A stretch of 64,000 bases of DNA from Candidatus Calescibacterium sp. (GCA_025060505.1 JANXBU010000001.1:124001-188000); one strand, 5' to 3'; numbered from the stretch's first letter, positions 28,701-37,452 are shown. The notes: generated by a model from the letters alone, not told the origin. A program made the numbers and translations.

Positions 28701-28975
28701 GCAGTGAATACAAACACCTGATCAAATATCTCAAGAGCTAATCCGTTTCCAATATCATCAAAATCTCCCAAAACAATTTTTATTTTGTTAGGAGCTTTGA
28801 ATCTCAGAAGGGAAGTCATTTTCGGATATATATTTTCTAGAAATTCAGCAGATCTTCTTGCAAAATCTTCTATTTCCTTGTGATAATATATAACGAAATG
28901 TTTAGTTTCTACTTTGTACCAGTCTTTTTGGAGATTTAAGTTCAGAAAACAGAAAACAAGAATTGTTGCATACAT
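25769..28975 (-). CDS. Metalloprotease / TolB-like propeller / outer-membrane barrel fusion
   Basis: 1068 residues in three parts. (1) About 20-290: a peptidase MA-like zinc protease with VLVHELTHILAL (HExxH variant HELTH) and the downstream YFTEGIAQLV Glu, giving a gluzincin-type active site. (2) About 310-620: PD40/TolB-type beta-propeller repeats such as PSFSPDGKKIVFTRN and PQFSPDGDYIVAAY. A very charged KEEEEKRDKDKEEEK-type linker follows. (3) About 700-1068: amphipathic strands ending in Gly-Ile-Gly-Ile, resembling an outer-membrane barrel. The N-terminal leader is short and the start may be misplaced. A surface or periplasmic peptidase anchored by its own barrel is inferred; substrate unknown. 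Confidence 0.85.
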   Translation of the reverse strand: MYATILVFCFLNLNLQKDWYKVETKHFVIYYHKEIEDFARRSAEFLENIYPKMTSLLRFKAPNKIKIVLGDFDDIGNGLALEIFDQVFVFTADIYFIPFRGRHPWLEDVLVHELTHILALKKIKKMPDTVPSVYLSGGIFCVLDPICKIGNVEKKSTLIGGFILGTVPYSEPAYFTEGIAQLVTAELGYDALDSYREMIIRTLFYHDKIYPFEKLGNFEDKAGFEGEIVYNHGFSLLTFIKEKYGWDAILKVMDYSSGFFNFSYEKAFEKATGKNFKEIQEEWKQWLKQKYTPFIERYEQKKKFGEKIEVKNKRVGLYTPKVYFVYQPRPYKDGILLIQDRNLVFYRGSEPQVIAGGVQSYSVQGTQIVIAYPKPTKKFIFLASFPEVYLNLATGYIVEEEKDGEKKIVIKERKDVAKRAAYPSFSPDGKKIVFTRNEIDSRNLFIYDIESGKERRITNFKNGKQFMFPQFSPDGDYIVAAYFDGKNQYIVALEYDNVVYSESQLKFITKDKAEARDPVFINRNMISFSSDRDGVFNIYVKEIDSGRVWKLTEEISGCIFPYPVSEEEFLYVSFETEGFRPKRIIAKKETWEEINEQQRDKEEEEKRDKDKEEEKRDRERYREEKLAQIPDISRSNDLSIDPINKNHQGFTSKQDISEENIKISEKQQSDTDTVWGSFGEKVGIVELSKPLFIPSIGLTLTPLLTSSSTDFFIPLDIFGVSVEGFTFDVLGRTQIGFSGSLGLRGSFGLVGQIDSFHFEYFIPSLIVGLSRYRATPITNIQELDLSSEGWTITRLFGALPFRFPIIYGVQGGRSLSILLAPAAEYYKQEVKTGGLTYLPFGQSYSATSFRGIFGTGFVQPFRIPIGSISILTELIISSFQTSAKVKLEQFAETLDEISENYFSANSVFSLGTQYVLPIGFEKSFSIFSIGRIGYTLNNVSSIDEFADTYLGYLQVFFGDAFFEWTSGTLIDIWSGYLNITQTSALHRISFAGLYNLFRFVRQFDETKKPVNLNEIFRGRYFSSLSLGLVTYASIFYRYNLVFQILVSRGFQDPLKAPFRMYFGIGIGI

Positions 28976-29041
28976 AAAGTATTATTTTTGAATACATATT
29001 TTTCTTTTGCTTTTTTTAAGGATACTTTTTTAGGGAATAGA

Positions 29042-29049
29042 AGAGGTGA
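29042..29049 (+). promoter_or_regulatory. Shine-Dalgarno deciding the exonuclease start
   Basis: AGAGGTGA lies 7 nt before the ATG at 29057, whereas the upstream ORF-track start (28988) has no Shine-Dalgarno. It argues strongly for the ATG at 29057. Confidence 0.75.
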
Positions 29050-29056
29050 AATCTAC

Positions 29057-31045
29057 ATGAAGAATAATGGAACTGTTTTATTTTTTGAAAAGGGCGAAAT
29101 GAAGATAGGAGCTATCAAGAAAAAAGAGGGTAAATTTTTTCTGATCAGTACTCCAGATGGAGCGGAAAAAACAATATCAGAAATTCAAGTTTTTGGTATA
29201 TTTGGTCAAGTAAATCTTCAGAAAGTAGAGGAATATAAAAAAGATATAGATCTTCAAACTCTTTGGGAAGTTGTAAGGAGTGTTCCGGATCTAAGACAAG
29301 TGAAAGAAGACGAGCTTATCTCAATACAAAATCCACATTTTTCTCAGGAAGAGTTGTTAGCAATAGTTATGAAATTGCATTCAAAAGAAAACATATATTT
29401 CAAGAATGTGGGTGAAGGTCTATGGGTACCGAGGGAAGAAAATGATGTCAAAAGCTTGTACCATAAGATGAAAGAAGAAAATGAGAAGAAACAGAAGATA
29501 AAAGAATTCAGAGATTGGATATTTCAGAACAAAATTATAGAATCTATAAAAGTTGTCTCCAACACTGATATAAGTTCGTTTTTTACAGGGAAGAACATAA
29601 CCTTTGAAGGAGAGATCAATCAAACTGCTCTGGAGTTTTTGCGAAAGCTCAGAAAGTTTTTTATTAATGGAAGTGAAGAAGATATTGTTAAGGAAGCTTT
29701 CGGAGGAATAATAGAATTGAAAAGAACAGATATTTTCAAACTTCTTGTGTTTTTCAAAGTTATTAATCCATACGAAAATTTTTTCATCGAAAAGTTTAAC
29801 ATAAATTTTTCGGACTGTAAATTAAACGTGGATTCAATTATTGAGGATTACCAAAAACAAAGACACAGAAGAAAGATTGTGGAAGATTTAACCTACTCCA
29901 TAGATGTTGAGGGAACAGAAATAAGAGATGACGCAATATCTGAACCAAAATTTCTTGACAACGAGACAGAGATACTCGTTCATATTGCAGATACAAGTTT
30001 GCTTGATAGAGAAGATATTATATCAGAAGTTTTGAAAAGGGGAAAAACTATATATTTTCCAGAAGGCAAGAAAGATATGCTTCCTGAAAAAGCTGTAAAG
30101 AAGTTATCTCTTGATGCTGGTGTTCCAAAACCTGCAATCACTTTTAGAATAAAATTTTCAACTGACAAAAAGATAAAAATAAATGAGGTAGAAATATTTA
30201 AATCAGAGATATTTGTTCGAGGAAATTATGAATTTTCTGATGATGTTCAGATTCTTCAAAATATAAAGAACCTTGGTGTAAATATACACAATTTGAGAAT
30301 TCTGAATATGGGAGGTGTTGATCTTATATCTGATGATTTTCTTATTCTGGTTGATGATAAAGGAAATTTTATAACAGAAAGATGGAAGGTCAACGATATG
30401 AGAATAGCTGTTGCTGAGATCTCTATGCTTTGCTCACATGCTATTGCTTGGTTCTGTGCAAAAAAATCTATACCTATCTTTTTTAGAAGGTCGAAGATAG
30501 ATCAAAATATAAAAGATGAGATTCACAGATTCAATAATGAATCATACAAATCAGGACTTCCAAGATTCTATATGATATGGAAGAATATAAGAGCATCAAG
30601 ATATATAGAGACAACTGTTGAACCATCAGGAGCTGAGTCACTGGGATATGACCTTTATGCTTGGGGAACATCTCCTTTACGCAGAGGTTGGGATTTTGTA
30701 AACATACTCCAAATAGGTCGCTTTCTTGAAGGAGAAAAATTGTTTTCAGAAGATGATCTGATCAAAATGAAGGAAAAATTAGATATCTCAATAAGTAATG
30801 TTGAATCAGCAGAAGACAGAAGATATAAATATATTCTTTCAGTATATCTTATGAGAGAGTTCTCAGATAAGATCGTGGAAGCAACAGTTGTTGAGAGAAA
30901 TAGGGAGACAATATACTGGGTAGAGGATATCCTTACATTCCTGAAAGGAAAGTCTCCAAAAAAGGCAGATATTCTACAAAATGTCAAAGTAATTTTGAAA
31001 TCAGATCCCTTGAATCTAAAAATTGTACCAGTGCCAGTTGAATAA
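29057..31045 (+). CDS. RNase II/R-family (RNB domain) 3'-5' exoribonuclease, variant active site
   Basis: 662 residues from the Shine-Dalgarno-supported ATG. The N-terminal about 270 residues are charged and lack a clear cold-shock domain. The RNB domain begins at [19 protein letters not shown] (D283, D291, D292) and continues with [22 protein letters not shown], split here as HIADTSLLD and [17 protein letters not shown]. In RNase II four Asp residues line the site (ID...D.DD); here the second position is Ile, not Asp. A C-terminal S1 domain is not evident. It should degrade RNA processively, but activity may be altered. Divergent from the protease fusion. Confidence 0.85.
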   Translation: MKNNGTVLFFEKGEMKIGAIKKKEGKFFLISTPDGAEKTISEIQVFGIFGQVNLQKVEEYKKDIDLQTLWEVVRSVPDLRQVKEDELISIQNPHFSQEELLAIVMKLHSKENIYFKNVGEGLWVPREENDVKSLYHKMKEENEKKQKIKEFRDWIFQNKIIESIKVVSNTDISSFFTGKNITFEGEINQTALEFLRKLRKFFINGSEEDIVKEAFGGIIELKRTDIFKLLVFFKVINPYENFFIEKFNINFSDCKLNVDSIIEDYQKQRHRRKIVEDLTYSIDVEGTEIRDDAISEPKFLDNETEILVHIADTSLLDREDIISEVLKRGKTIYFPEGKKDMLPEKAVKKLSLDAGVPKPAITFRIKFSTDKKIKINEVEIFKSEIFVRGNYEFSDDVQILQNIKNLGVNIHNLRILNMGGVDLISDDFLILVDDKGNFITERWKVNDMRIAVAEISMLCSHAIAWFCAKKSIPIFFRRSKIDQNIKDEIHRFNNESYKSGLPRFYMIWKNIRASRYIETTVEPSGAESLGYDLYAWGTSPLRRGWDFVNILQIGRFLEGEKLFSEDDLIKMKEKLDISISNVESAEDRRYKYILSVYLMREFSDKIVEATVVERNRETIYWVEDILTFLKGKSPKKADILQNVKVILKSDPLNLKIVPVPVE

Positions 31046-31119
31046 TATTGACTTTGATCCATTTTTCGCTTTTTTCGTATATACTCAAATTTTTCCTAAA
31101 AGGCAATACTATACAGAGA

Positions 31120-31467
31120 ATGGATGAAAAGATTTTGAATATTGTTAAAACGATTTTATTATTTTTCTTAACAGCTGTGGCGGAAATAGTTGGATGTTTT
31201 CTTCCATATCTTTGGTTGAAAAAACAAGGTTCTGCTCTGCTTCTTATTCCTGCTAGTGTGAGTTTATGTATATTTGTTTTTTTACTTTCGTTGCATCCAG
31301 TTGAGAGCGGTAGAGTTTACGCTGCGTACGGTGGAATTTACATAATAACAGCTATGTTATGGTTGATTTTGGTAGATCGATCAAGACCGACTCCGTTTGA
31401 CATAATTGGTGCTCTGATAATTCTTCTTGGAAGTGCTCTGATGGTTGCCGGATGGAGATCAAAATAA
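31120..31467 (+). CDS. ynfA: UPF0060 (YnfA-like) small membrane protein
   Basis: 115 residues with four hydrophobic segments. The C-terminal half carries the family sequence [23 protein letters not shown]-like ([31 protein letters not shown]), matching UPF0060/YnfA. These resemble small multidrug resistance proteins, but the transport role is not settled. The ORF track start (31048) adds 24 residues; ATG 31120 matches family length. A TATACA hexamer lies just upstream of that ATG. The next gene's ORF overlaps it only if a spurious start is used. Confidence 0.88.
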   Translation: MDEKILNIVKTILLFFLTAVAEIVGCFLPYLWLKKQGSALLLIPASVSLCIFVFLLSLHPVESGRVYAAYGGIYIITAMLWLILVDRSRPTPFDIIGALIILLGSALMVAGWRSK

Positions 31468-31516
31468 ATTTTCTCTAACATTGGTTTTCTTTCATTTTTG
31501 TAATAAATTATTCCGT

Positions 31517-32560
31517 ATGCAGAGTGAAGATAGTATCAAACAAGTCAGCATAGTATATGATGATTATTTTTTAGAGCACAAGCCATTTTACTCGCATCCA
31601 GAAAATCCGGCAAGACTACATTCAATTGTCAATTTCCTTGAGATAAACGGTCTATGGCGTAGGCTGAAACATCTACCAATAGATGTAGATAAGGAAGAAA
31701 CACTGGAACTTTTACGACTTGTTCACTCAGAACATCATATTGAACTTGTAGAAGGAACAGCCGGTAGTTACGGAAACATAGATGCAGATACATACTATTG
31801 TCCGGAAACTCACTCAGTAGCTCTACAGGCTGCGTCTGCTGCCGTGAGGGCTGTATCTGCTGTTATGTACGGACATACAAATAAGGTTTTCGTTTTGGCA
31901 AGACCCCCTGGACACCACGCTACATTTTCAGAAGCTATGGGTTTCTGTTTCTACAACAATGCAGCTGTTGCTGCAGAAAAGGCAAAAAAGATGGGTGCGG
32001 AAAATATTATTATCGTTGACTATGATATTCATCACGGCAACGGAACTCAGGAAATATTCTACCAAAGAGATGATGTTCTTTACTTCTCTACTCATAGATA
32101 CCCATTCTATCCTGGAACCGGAAGATTTGACGAAATAGGTGAAGGAAAAGGTAAAGGGTTTACCATAAATGTTCCACTCCCTTCATCTCTTGGAGATGGC
32201 GAGTACGCAAAGATATATGAAGAAATATACACTCCAATTGCTCAGAAATTCTCTCCAGATTTAGTCATAGTCTCTGCTGGATTTGATGCTCATTACAAAG
32301 ACCCTCTCGGAGATATGAGATTAACAGAGGAAGGATTTGCTTATATATCAGATATTATAATTAGAGCTACTCCAAAAGCAAAAGGCTTTATATTCATTCT
32401 CGAAGGTGGATATAACTTGGAAGGTTTATCTGAAAGCGTGAAGGAAGTAATCCTTACTATGGCTGGATTGAAAAAACCAGAAAGGGCGAGGATTACCAAT
32501 AACATAGACAGAATAATGTTCGAATCACAAAGATATTTCAGAGATTGGTTGACAAACTAG
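31517..32560 (+). CDS. Histone-deacetylase-family (AcuC/HDAC-like) zinc amidohydrolase
   Basis: 347 residues from the ATG at 31517 (the track start 31445 lies inside the previous gene). Class II-like HDAC fold motifs: HPENPARL, RPPGHHATFSEAMGFCFYNN, VDYDIHHGNGTQE with zinc-ligand Asp/His, STHRYPFYPGTG, SAGFDAHYKDPLG and EGGYNLEGL. The family hydrolyses acetyl-amide bonds: acetylated lysines, acetylpolyamines, or the acetoin-utilisation role of AcuC. The substrate here is unknown. No acs/acu genes are near. Cytoplasmic. Confidence 0.93.
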   Translation: MQSEDSIKQVSIVYDDYFLEHKPFYSHPENPARLHSIVNFLEINGLWRRLKHLPIDVDKEETLELLRLVHSEHHIELVEGTAGSYGNIDADTYYCPETHSVALQAASAAVRAVSAVMYGHTNKVFVLARPPGHHATFSEAMGFCFYNNAAVAAEKAKKMGAENIIIVDYDIHHGNGTQEIFYQRDDVLYFSTHRYPFYPGTGRFDEIGEGKGKGFTINVPLPSSLGDGEYAKIYEEIYTPIAQKFSPDLVIVSAGFDAHYKDPLGDMRLTEEGFAYISDIIIRATPKAKGFIFILEGGYNLEGLSESVKEVILTMAGLKKPERARITNNIDRIMFESQRYFRDWLTN

Positions 32561-32575
32561 AATTTTGAGATATAT

Positions 32576-33028
32576 CTAATTTATATCTTCCCATTCTTTT
32601 CCATTGTATATGCAAGTCGTTATACCACCTGTGGGAGAAAGAACTGAAAAAGCAAGGAAATCTTTATCACAAGAAACATATAAAGTCCCAGAAAGATCTT
32701 TCAGACCTCTTGATGAGAATTTGAAGTTGGTTTTTATCTGCGGAGTTCCGGCGATGTTAGAGCAAGCTCTCTTTGAAGTTGCTGGTGCCGATATTTTGAA
32801 ATCAAATCTATACTTTTTTTCAAATTTGTTGCTCATAATTTTTATCTCTTCATTCTGGAAATGTATGGTTGACTCGCCATATTTTACTGCTATGCTCTTG
32901 GCTTCAAGAAATGCTGAACTGATGTAAGCTGATAAAGATTTAGTATTGCAGTTTTTTGGTTTCAAAAAAGAAAATATGGTCAAACCTATTGATATATATA
33001 TCAGTATCTTTAAGGAAAGATACCACAT
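32576..33028 (-). CDS. Hypothetical, pseudopilin (GspH/FimT)-like
   Basis: 150 residues. An N-terminal hydrophobic helix (LKILIYISIGLTIFSF) runs into SAYISSAFLEAKSIAVKYGES, reminiscent of the GspH/FimT pattern (L..ARs.Ai..n..v), followed by beta-rich sequence with GTLYVSCDKDFLAFSVLSP and a Cys pair. The prepilin peptidase G/FTLIE motif is absent or degenerate, so the assignment is tentative. It lies 17 bp downstream of glgA on the same strand and converges on the HDAC gene. The overlapping plus-strand ORF (32604-32927) is probably a shadow. Confidence 0.6.
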   Translation of the reverse strand: MWYLSLKILIYISIGLTIFSFLKPKNCNTKSLSAYISSAFLEAKSIAVKYGESTIHFQNEEIKIMSNKFEKKYRFDFKISAPATSKRACSNIAGTPQIKTNFKFSSRGLKDLSGTLYVSCDKDFLAFSVLSPTGGITTCIYNGKEWEDIN

Positions 33029-33045
33029 CTGAGTCTAATCTGAAT

Positions 33046-34500
33046 CTATATCATTTTCTCATAAACTTTGAGGTACTCTTGTACCATTCGTTCCGCTGAA
33101 AAATCAAGTTTCATAACTTTACTTGTAAGTTTTTTTAGTTTGGCTTTGTTATCATAAAGTTCAACCGCTCTTTTTAATGCGCATAAAAACTCTTGTTTTG
33201 TTGGATTTTCAAAAACTATACCATATCCGTCTTCTTCCTGAATATCTTTAACCGTATCTGCAAGTCCTCCTGTTTTTCTAACAACTGGGATACACCCATA
33301 TCTCATCCCTATGATTTGAGAAATCCCACAAGGTTCAAAGAGAGATGGAACAAGAATGAAATCTGCAGCGGCATAAAATTTTCTCGCAAGAGTTTCTCTA
33401 AACCTTGTTTCTACTTTCACATTATCGTATATCGATGAAAGAGAACTTATTTTATGCTGGTATTCTCCCATTCCTAAGAAAAGAAAATTGGCTTTCAAAC
33501 TAAATACTTCCTTGTGATATTCTGTAAAAAAATGCATGCCTTTTTGGTGAGTTAGTCTGCTTATTACACAAAATAGTGGTTTCTTCGCATCAAAACCATA
33601 TTCCTTTGCAAGCTTTGTTTTGTTTTTTGATCTTTTTGCAAGTGTTTTTTCAGAGTATGTTTGGGGTATTTCTTTGTCATTTGTTGGATCCCATACTTTG
33701 TAGTCTATGCCATTTAGTATGCCTTTTATTTTCCATTCGTATTTTCTAATCAAACCTTCAAGTCCATAGCCGTAATCATAAGTTTTTATTTCCTCAGCAT
33801 ATGTTGGACTTACAACGAAGATCTGATCACTGAAAACTATTCCAGCTTTTATTATGTTCACAAGTCCCCAAAACTCAAGAGCTTCCATGTTGAAAAGATA
33901 TGATGGAAGTCCAAGTTCTTGCATAACGTTTTTTGGGTAAAGACCTTGGTAGGCAAAATTATGTATTGTGAAAGCAAATTTCTTATCTATTCTAAATATC
34001 TCTTTTGAAATGAGTGGTACAAGTGAGGTGATCCAGTCGTTTGTGTGAATTATATCAAAATCAATTATTTTTTCTTTCAGCGACTTCGCTACTGCCCAGC
34101 AGAATGCCCCAAATCTTATATGATTATCATCGTATGAACCACCCGGCGGACCATATATGAAGTCCCTACCGAATAGTTCTTCATTCTCAAAGAAAATGCA
34201 GTTGTTCCCTTGATATATTGAAAATTCAAAAGCTCTTCCATTCATTTCAACTTTTAATTTTTTGCCAGTGTCTTTTATCTCTATTCCTTCTATTTTTTCA
34301 TCACTTATTTCAAGTCCTGAATCACCTTCAAAATTCTTGCCAAGAACATATTTTTCTTTAATGTGCTTGTAAAATGGAATTATACCATAACATTCTACTC
34401 CTTTATTTTTAAGTTGGTTAACCAAAGTGAAAACATAGTCTCCTAATCCACCTGTTTTTGCATAGGGATACATCTCAGATGAAACTATTGCTATTTTCAT
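33046..34500 (-). CDS. glgA: Glycogen synthase (GT5, starch-synthase type)
   Basis: 484 residues. Transfers glucose from ADP-glucose (possibly UDP-glucose) to alpha-1,4-glucan ends. The diagnostic N-terminal KTGGLGDYV motif is at about 15-23; AFTIHNFAYQG, GILNGIDYKVWDPTND, SRLTHQKG and FEPCGISQIIGMRYG with VRKTGGLADTV follow, covering both GT-B Rossmann domains and catalytic Glu regions. It starts 6 bp after the upstream outer-membrane gene and is apparently in one transcript with it and tRNA-Ser. No other glg genes are in the window. Confidence 0.95.
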   Translation of the reverse strand: MKIAIVSSEMYPYAKTGGLGDYVFTLVNQLKNKGVECYGIIPFYKHIKEKYVLGKNFEGDSGLEISDEKIEGIEIKDTGKKLKVEMNGRAFEFSIYQGNNCIFFENEELFGRDFIYGPPGGSYDDNHIRFGAFCWAVAKSLKEKIIDFDIIHTNDWITSLVPLISKEIFRIDKKFAFTIHNFAYQGLYPKNVMQELGLPSYLFNMEALEFWGLVNIIKAGIVFSDQIFVVSPTYAEEIKTYDYGYGLEGLIRKYEWKIKGILNGIDYKVWDPTNDKEIPQTYSEKTLAKRSKNKTKLAKEYGFDAKKPLFCVISRLTHQKGMHFFTEYHKEVFSLKANFLFLGMGEYQHKISSLSSIYDNVKVETRFRETLARKFYAAADFILVPSLFEPCGISQIIGMRYGCIPVVRKTGGLADTVKDIQEEDGYGIVFENPTKQEFLCALKRAVELYDNKAKLKKLTSKVMKLDFSAERMVQEYLKVYEKMI

Positions 34501-34506
34501 AAAGAC

Positions 34507-35601
34507 CTAATAAAATATAAATGTAAGATTTATACTGGAATAAAAACCAGGTTTTATTCTATCTATATAGGGAAATCTTATTATGGCATAATCTGGATGA
34601 TCAAGTTTTAGGAAGGATCTTTCGTAAAGTACGAATGAAAAATGTAATGATAAATTAAGCCACTCTCTTATTATTTTTTCTCCAAAGATATCTTTTTTGG
34701 TTTTAAACTTTCCTGCCAAGGTTAATTCACTTTTTATAACATCCCAGGAAGAGCCTGGTACTCTATAGAGGCTCGTTCTCTGATCTTCTGGGAATCCATG
34801 GATAAATGATGAGAACAATCCAAATGCAAAGTTGTGAGAGATATCTGAGGAGGTTTGGAAGAAATTTTTCAAAGTTGTTGTGATTCCAATAGACCCAAGA
34901 GCTACATCTCCGGGTGATATTATCTGTCCGAAAAATGGATAAGACATCCGAAAAATATATCCTCCAGAAGATAAGACTGCAATGTTGAGGTTTTCTGTTT
35001 CAAAGGGTATTTTCAGTAGAGTATAAATTGGAAAATCAAGACCAAAAGAAGATTGATTTATTCTTTGGAAGGTAGCTATCTGCTCATCTGGCTCACCTGC
35101 TAATGGTATAAGTGCTCCGAACGATCCGTAGAGTTCTGGATTTTTAGTGAATCTGAAAATCAGGTTTATATTTATGTCTCCGAATCCAAATCCACTTACG
35201 TTGTTGAAATCTCTGCTTCTGAGAAAAACTCCAAGATTTGTAAATATAGAATCGGAAAAGAAATACTCTCCTCCAATATATACATCAAAGTCACTTACTT
35301 TTATTTGAGCTTGACCCTCATCTGATGATTGAGTTATGATGTTGTACGCATAGTTTATTATTTTTGGAGTTGTTATGTAAGAAGTTTTGTCGAATGTAGG
35401 TTGTTTTATAGGTAGTTTTTTACCCCAGAAAGAGAAAGCGAATCCAGAATTTATAAAAAATAAATCTTTCTTGAACTCCGTTGAGAAAAGAACATTTTTG
35501 CTCGGAAATATATAAGGATAATCTGTTGTTGCGAAGATGCTTTCTTTCGGAATGATGAAAAACGTCAAAAGAATGATTATTATGACATTTGTTTTTCTCA
35601 T
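34507..35601 (-). CDS. Predicted outer-membrane beta-barrel protein behind tRNA-Ser
   Basis: The ORF track's start (35691) reads through the tRNA-Ser gene and is an artefact. The ATG at 35599-35601 gives a good signal peptide (MRKTNVIIIILLTFFII, cleavage near IFATTD) and a 364-residue protein. The mature part is beta-rich with paired aromatic/Gly strands (DVYIGGEYFFSDSIFTNLGVFLRSR) and a terminal Leu-Thr-Phe-Ile-Phe-Tyr, typical of outer-membrane barrels. The start codon is only 5 nt after the tRNA CCA end. Function unknown. Confidence 0.78.
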   Translation of the reverse strand: MRKTNVIIIILLTFFIIPKESIFATTDYPYIFPSKNVLFSTEFKKDLFFINSGFAFSFWGKKLPIKQPTFDKTSYITTPKIINYAYNIITQSSDEGQAQIKVSDFDVYIGGEYFFSDSIFTNLGVFLRSRDFNNVSGFGFGDININLIFRFTKNPELYGSFGALIPLAGEPDEQIATFQRINQSSFGLDFPIYTLLKIPFETENLNIAVLSSGGYIFRMSYPFFGQIISPGDVALGSIGITTTLKNFFQTSSDISHNFAFGLFSSFIHGFPEDQRTSLYRVPGSSWDVIKSELTLAGKFKTKKDIFGEKIIREWLNLSLHFSFVLYERSFLKLDHPDYAIIRFPYIDRIKPGFYSSINLTFIFY

Positions 35602-35606
35602 TTTTA

Positions 35607-35697
35607 TGGCGGAGAGGGTGGGATTTGAACCCACGCGGGGACGGGAGCCCCCAACGGATTTCAAGTCCGTCCTGTTCGTCCACTCCAGCACCTCTCC
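35607..35697 (-). tRNA. tRNA-Ser (anticodon UGA)
   Basis: 91 nt. Acceptor stem GGAGAGG/CCTCTCC pairs fully, discriminator G, and CCA is encoded. The anticodon stem ACGGA/TCCGT encloses CTTGAAA, giving UGA. A long variable arm (GGGG...CCCC) marks a type II tRNA, and the T arm is GTGGG-TTCAAAT-CCCAC. The gene immediately precedes a protein gene on the same strand. The 58 bp upstream must hold its promoter as well as that of divergent flhG. Confidence 0.97.
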
Positions 35698-35755
35698 ATA
35701 ATAAAAAATCTTAAAACTATAAAATCTAAAAATAAAATTTAAAGTAAATTTCAGG

Positions 35756-36526
35756 ATGAAGGATCAAGCAGAAAAGCTCAGAGAGATCATGCGTAAGAAA
35801 GTTTTCGCTGTTGCATCAGGTAAGGGAGGTGTTGGAAAAACAACTGTTTCTGTGAATCTTTCTGTTGAACTCTCAAGACTTGGCAAAAAAGTTTTGTTGA
35901 TAGATGGAGATATATCTTTGGCTAACGCAGATATTATTTTGGGAGTATCTCCAAAAAAGCATATAGGACACTATATTCAGGGAAATTCCTCAATAGATGA
36001 AATTATCGAAAGGGTTGATACAAATTTGTATTTTGTCCCCGGAGCAAGCGGGGTCGCTAAGCTTACCAACCTTACAGAAAACAGCCTGAAGAAAATCAAA
36101 GATATTCTTTCTTATTTTCAAGCAGATGTAACAATAATCGATCTACCAGCAGGTATTGGTAAAAATGCTATATCTCTTGGAATGATAGCTGACATAATTA
36201 TAGTTGTTGTGACACCAGATCCTGTTTCTGTTACAGATTGCTACTCATTTATAAAGGTTCTAACAAAGTCCGGGTTTGAAGGAAAAATCTATGTTATCGT
36301 TAACATGGTGAGAAATCAAAGAGAAAAAGATGTAACATTCAATACGCTAAACAAAGTTTCTCAAAAATATTTGGGAATCTATATTGATCTTCTGGGGCAT
36401 ATAAGTTATGATGAATCTGTAAAGGAATCCTTTTGCCTTCAAAAACCATATGTAAAAACTTTTCCGAGATCAAAGGCTGCGTCGGATATAAAAGATATTG
36501 CAAATAAAATGCTCCAAATTGCTTAG
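35756..36526 (+). CDS. flhG: Flagellar number/placement ATPase FlhG (MinD-like)
   Basis: 256 residues, ParA/MinD-type deviant Walker A ASGKGGVGKTT (about 20-30) and switch DGDISLANADIILG, with a C-terminal hydrophobic tail region. The N-terminus MKDQAEKLREIM carries the DQAxxLR motif by which FlhG activates the FlhF GTPase, separating it from MinD. It also ends with an amphipathic helix (KDIANKMLQIA) that could bind membrane. FlhF is not adjacent; flhA occurs at 60478. Together they imply a flagellated organism. Confidence 0.9.
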   Translation: MKDQAEKLREIMRKKVFAVASGKGGVGKTTVSVNLSVELSRLGKKVLLIDGDISLANADIILGVSPKKHIGHYIQGNSSIDEIIERVDTNLYFVPGASGVAKLTNLTENSLKKIKDILSYFQADVTIIDLPAGIGKNAISLGMIADIIIVVVTPDPVSVTDCYSFIKVLTKSGFEGKIYVIVNMVRNQREKDVTFNTLNKVSQKYLGIYIDLLGHISYDESVKESFCLQKPYVKTFPRSKAASDIKDIANKMLQIA

Positions 36527-36594
36527 TTTCAATTGACTATTTTTAGTTGGCTCATGGAAATTTCCCAAAGCTTAGATCTTGAATATTACTTAGA

Positions 36595-37452
36595 TTAAGC
36601 ATTGAAGTATTCTACTATTTTGAAGTTTTGGTATTCAAGAAATCTTCTTTTGAATATTTTTTCTGTTATGTTTGCGACGACGTTCTGAATTATTCTCTTG
36701 ATAGGTCTTGCTTTTATTTTTGGTTCAAATTCCCATCTGTTTTTGCTGATGAATTCATTCATTAATTCAGGATGTTTTCCGTTGAATATTTTGAGTCCTT
36801 CTGTTTGCGTGAATATATCTTTAACATCTACATCTTGGTTGTGTCTTATTTTTATTGCTCTTTGTATTTTTTTCCTTGCATAGTCATAAGGTAGCATCCA
36901 GCCGTAGTGATGTATGTAAGCCGGTAGAACTGCCACAGGGATTTTCTTTCCCTTTATTCTGAAGCCTTGGGCATCCCCCCATGATGAAATATGTGGATGA
37001 TTCTTTACCACTCTTATTTCCCATCTGTACCAAGGAGCACTATCGTGGTAGTAACGCGGAGAACCGTAAAAGTGTCTGTATCTTAGAACCAAGCCTAAAA
37101 TTTTTTGTGAATTCTCATACTTCTTCATTGCAGATTTTATTATTTCATAGCTTTCTGGAATTAAGACCTCATCAGCTTGTATGTATACTCTCCATATTCC
37201 CTGACAGTTTCTCAGAGCTAAATCTGTGTAAAATCTGAAATATTCGTTACCACACAGATTATCATATTTTTCAACTTCTATAATCTTTATTTTTTTGTCT
37301 TGAATTTCCATTATTCTTTTGAGAGTATCGTCGGAACCTCTTACGACAACTGCGATGAATTCATCTACTATTGGTAAAACTGACAGTATACTCTCTACAA
37401 ATGGATAACCAATCTCTGATACGTTATGAAAAAAAGAGAATCCGGAAATCAT
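36595..37452 (-). CDS. Family 2-like glycosyltransferase
   Basis: 285 residues. N-terminal GT-A-like start (FFHNVSEIGYPFVESILSVLPIVDEFIAVVV) with GSDDT and the acidic motif YIQADEVLIPES in place of DxD, followed by WRWEIRVVKNHPHISSWGDAQGF-type residues (short: IRVVKNHPHI). Donor and acceptor are unknown; it probably acts on cell-surface glycans. It converges on flhG with a 68-bp gap holding a GGAAATTTCC palindrome, and the region up to the next gene (37453-37671) shows only AT-rich sequence. Confidence 0.8.
   Translation of the reverse strand: MISGFSFFHNVSEIGYPFVESILSVLPIVDEFIAVVVRGSDDTLKRIMEIQDKKIKIIEVEKYDNLCGNEYFRFYTDLALRNCQGIWRVYIQADEVLIPESYEIIKSAMKKYENSQKILGLVLRYRHFYGSPRYYHDSAPWYRWEIRVVKNHPHISSWGDAQGFRIKGKKIPVAVLPAYIHHYGWMLPYDYARKKIQRAIKIRHNQDVDVKDIFTQTEGLKIFNGKHPELMNEFISKNRWEFEPKIKARPIKRIIQNVVANITEKIFKRRFLEYQNFKIVEYFNA

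Noticed and set aside
32604-32927. 107-aa plus-strand ORF
   Set aside because: Shadow of the pilin-like gene; no signals, and the minus frame has a membrane helix and pilin-like pattern.
34507-35691. N-terminal 30 residues of the 394-aa ORF and the ORF 35420-35683
   Set aside because: They are translations through tRNA-Ser; the barrel gene starts at 35601.
36527-36594. Intrinsic terminator between flhG and the convergent glycosyltransferase
   Set aside because: Only a short GGAAATTTCC palindrome and a weak GCTTA/TAAGC pair; no stable stem with a T-run.
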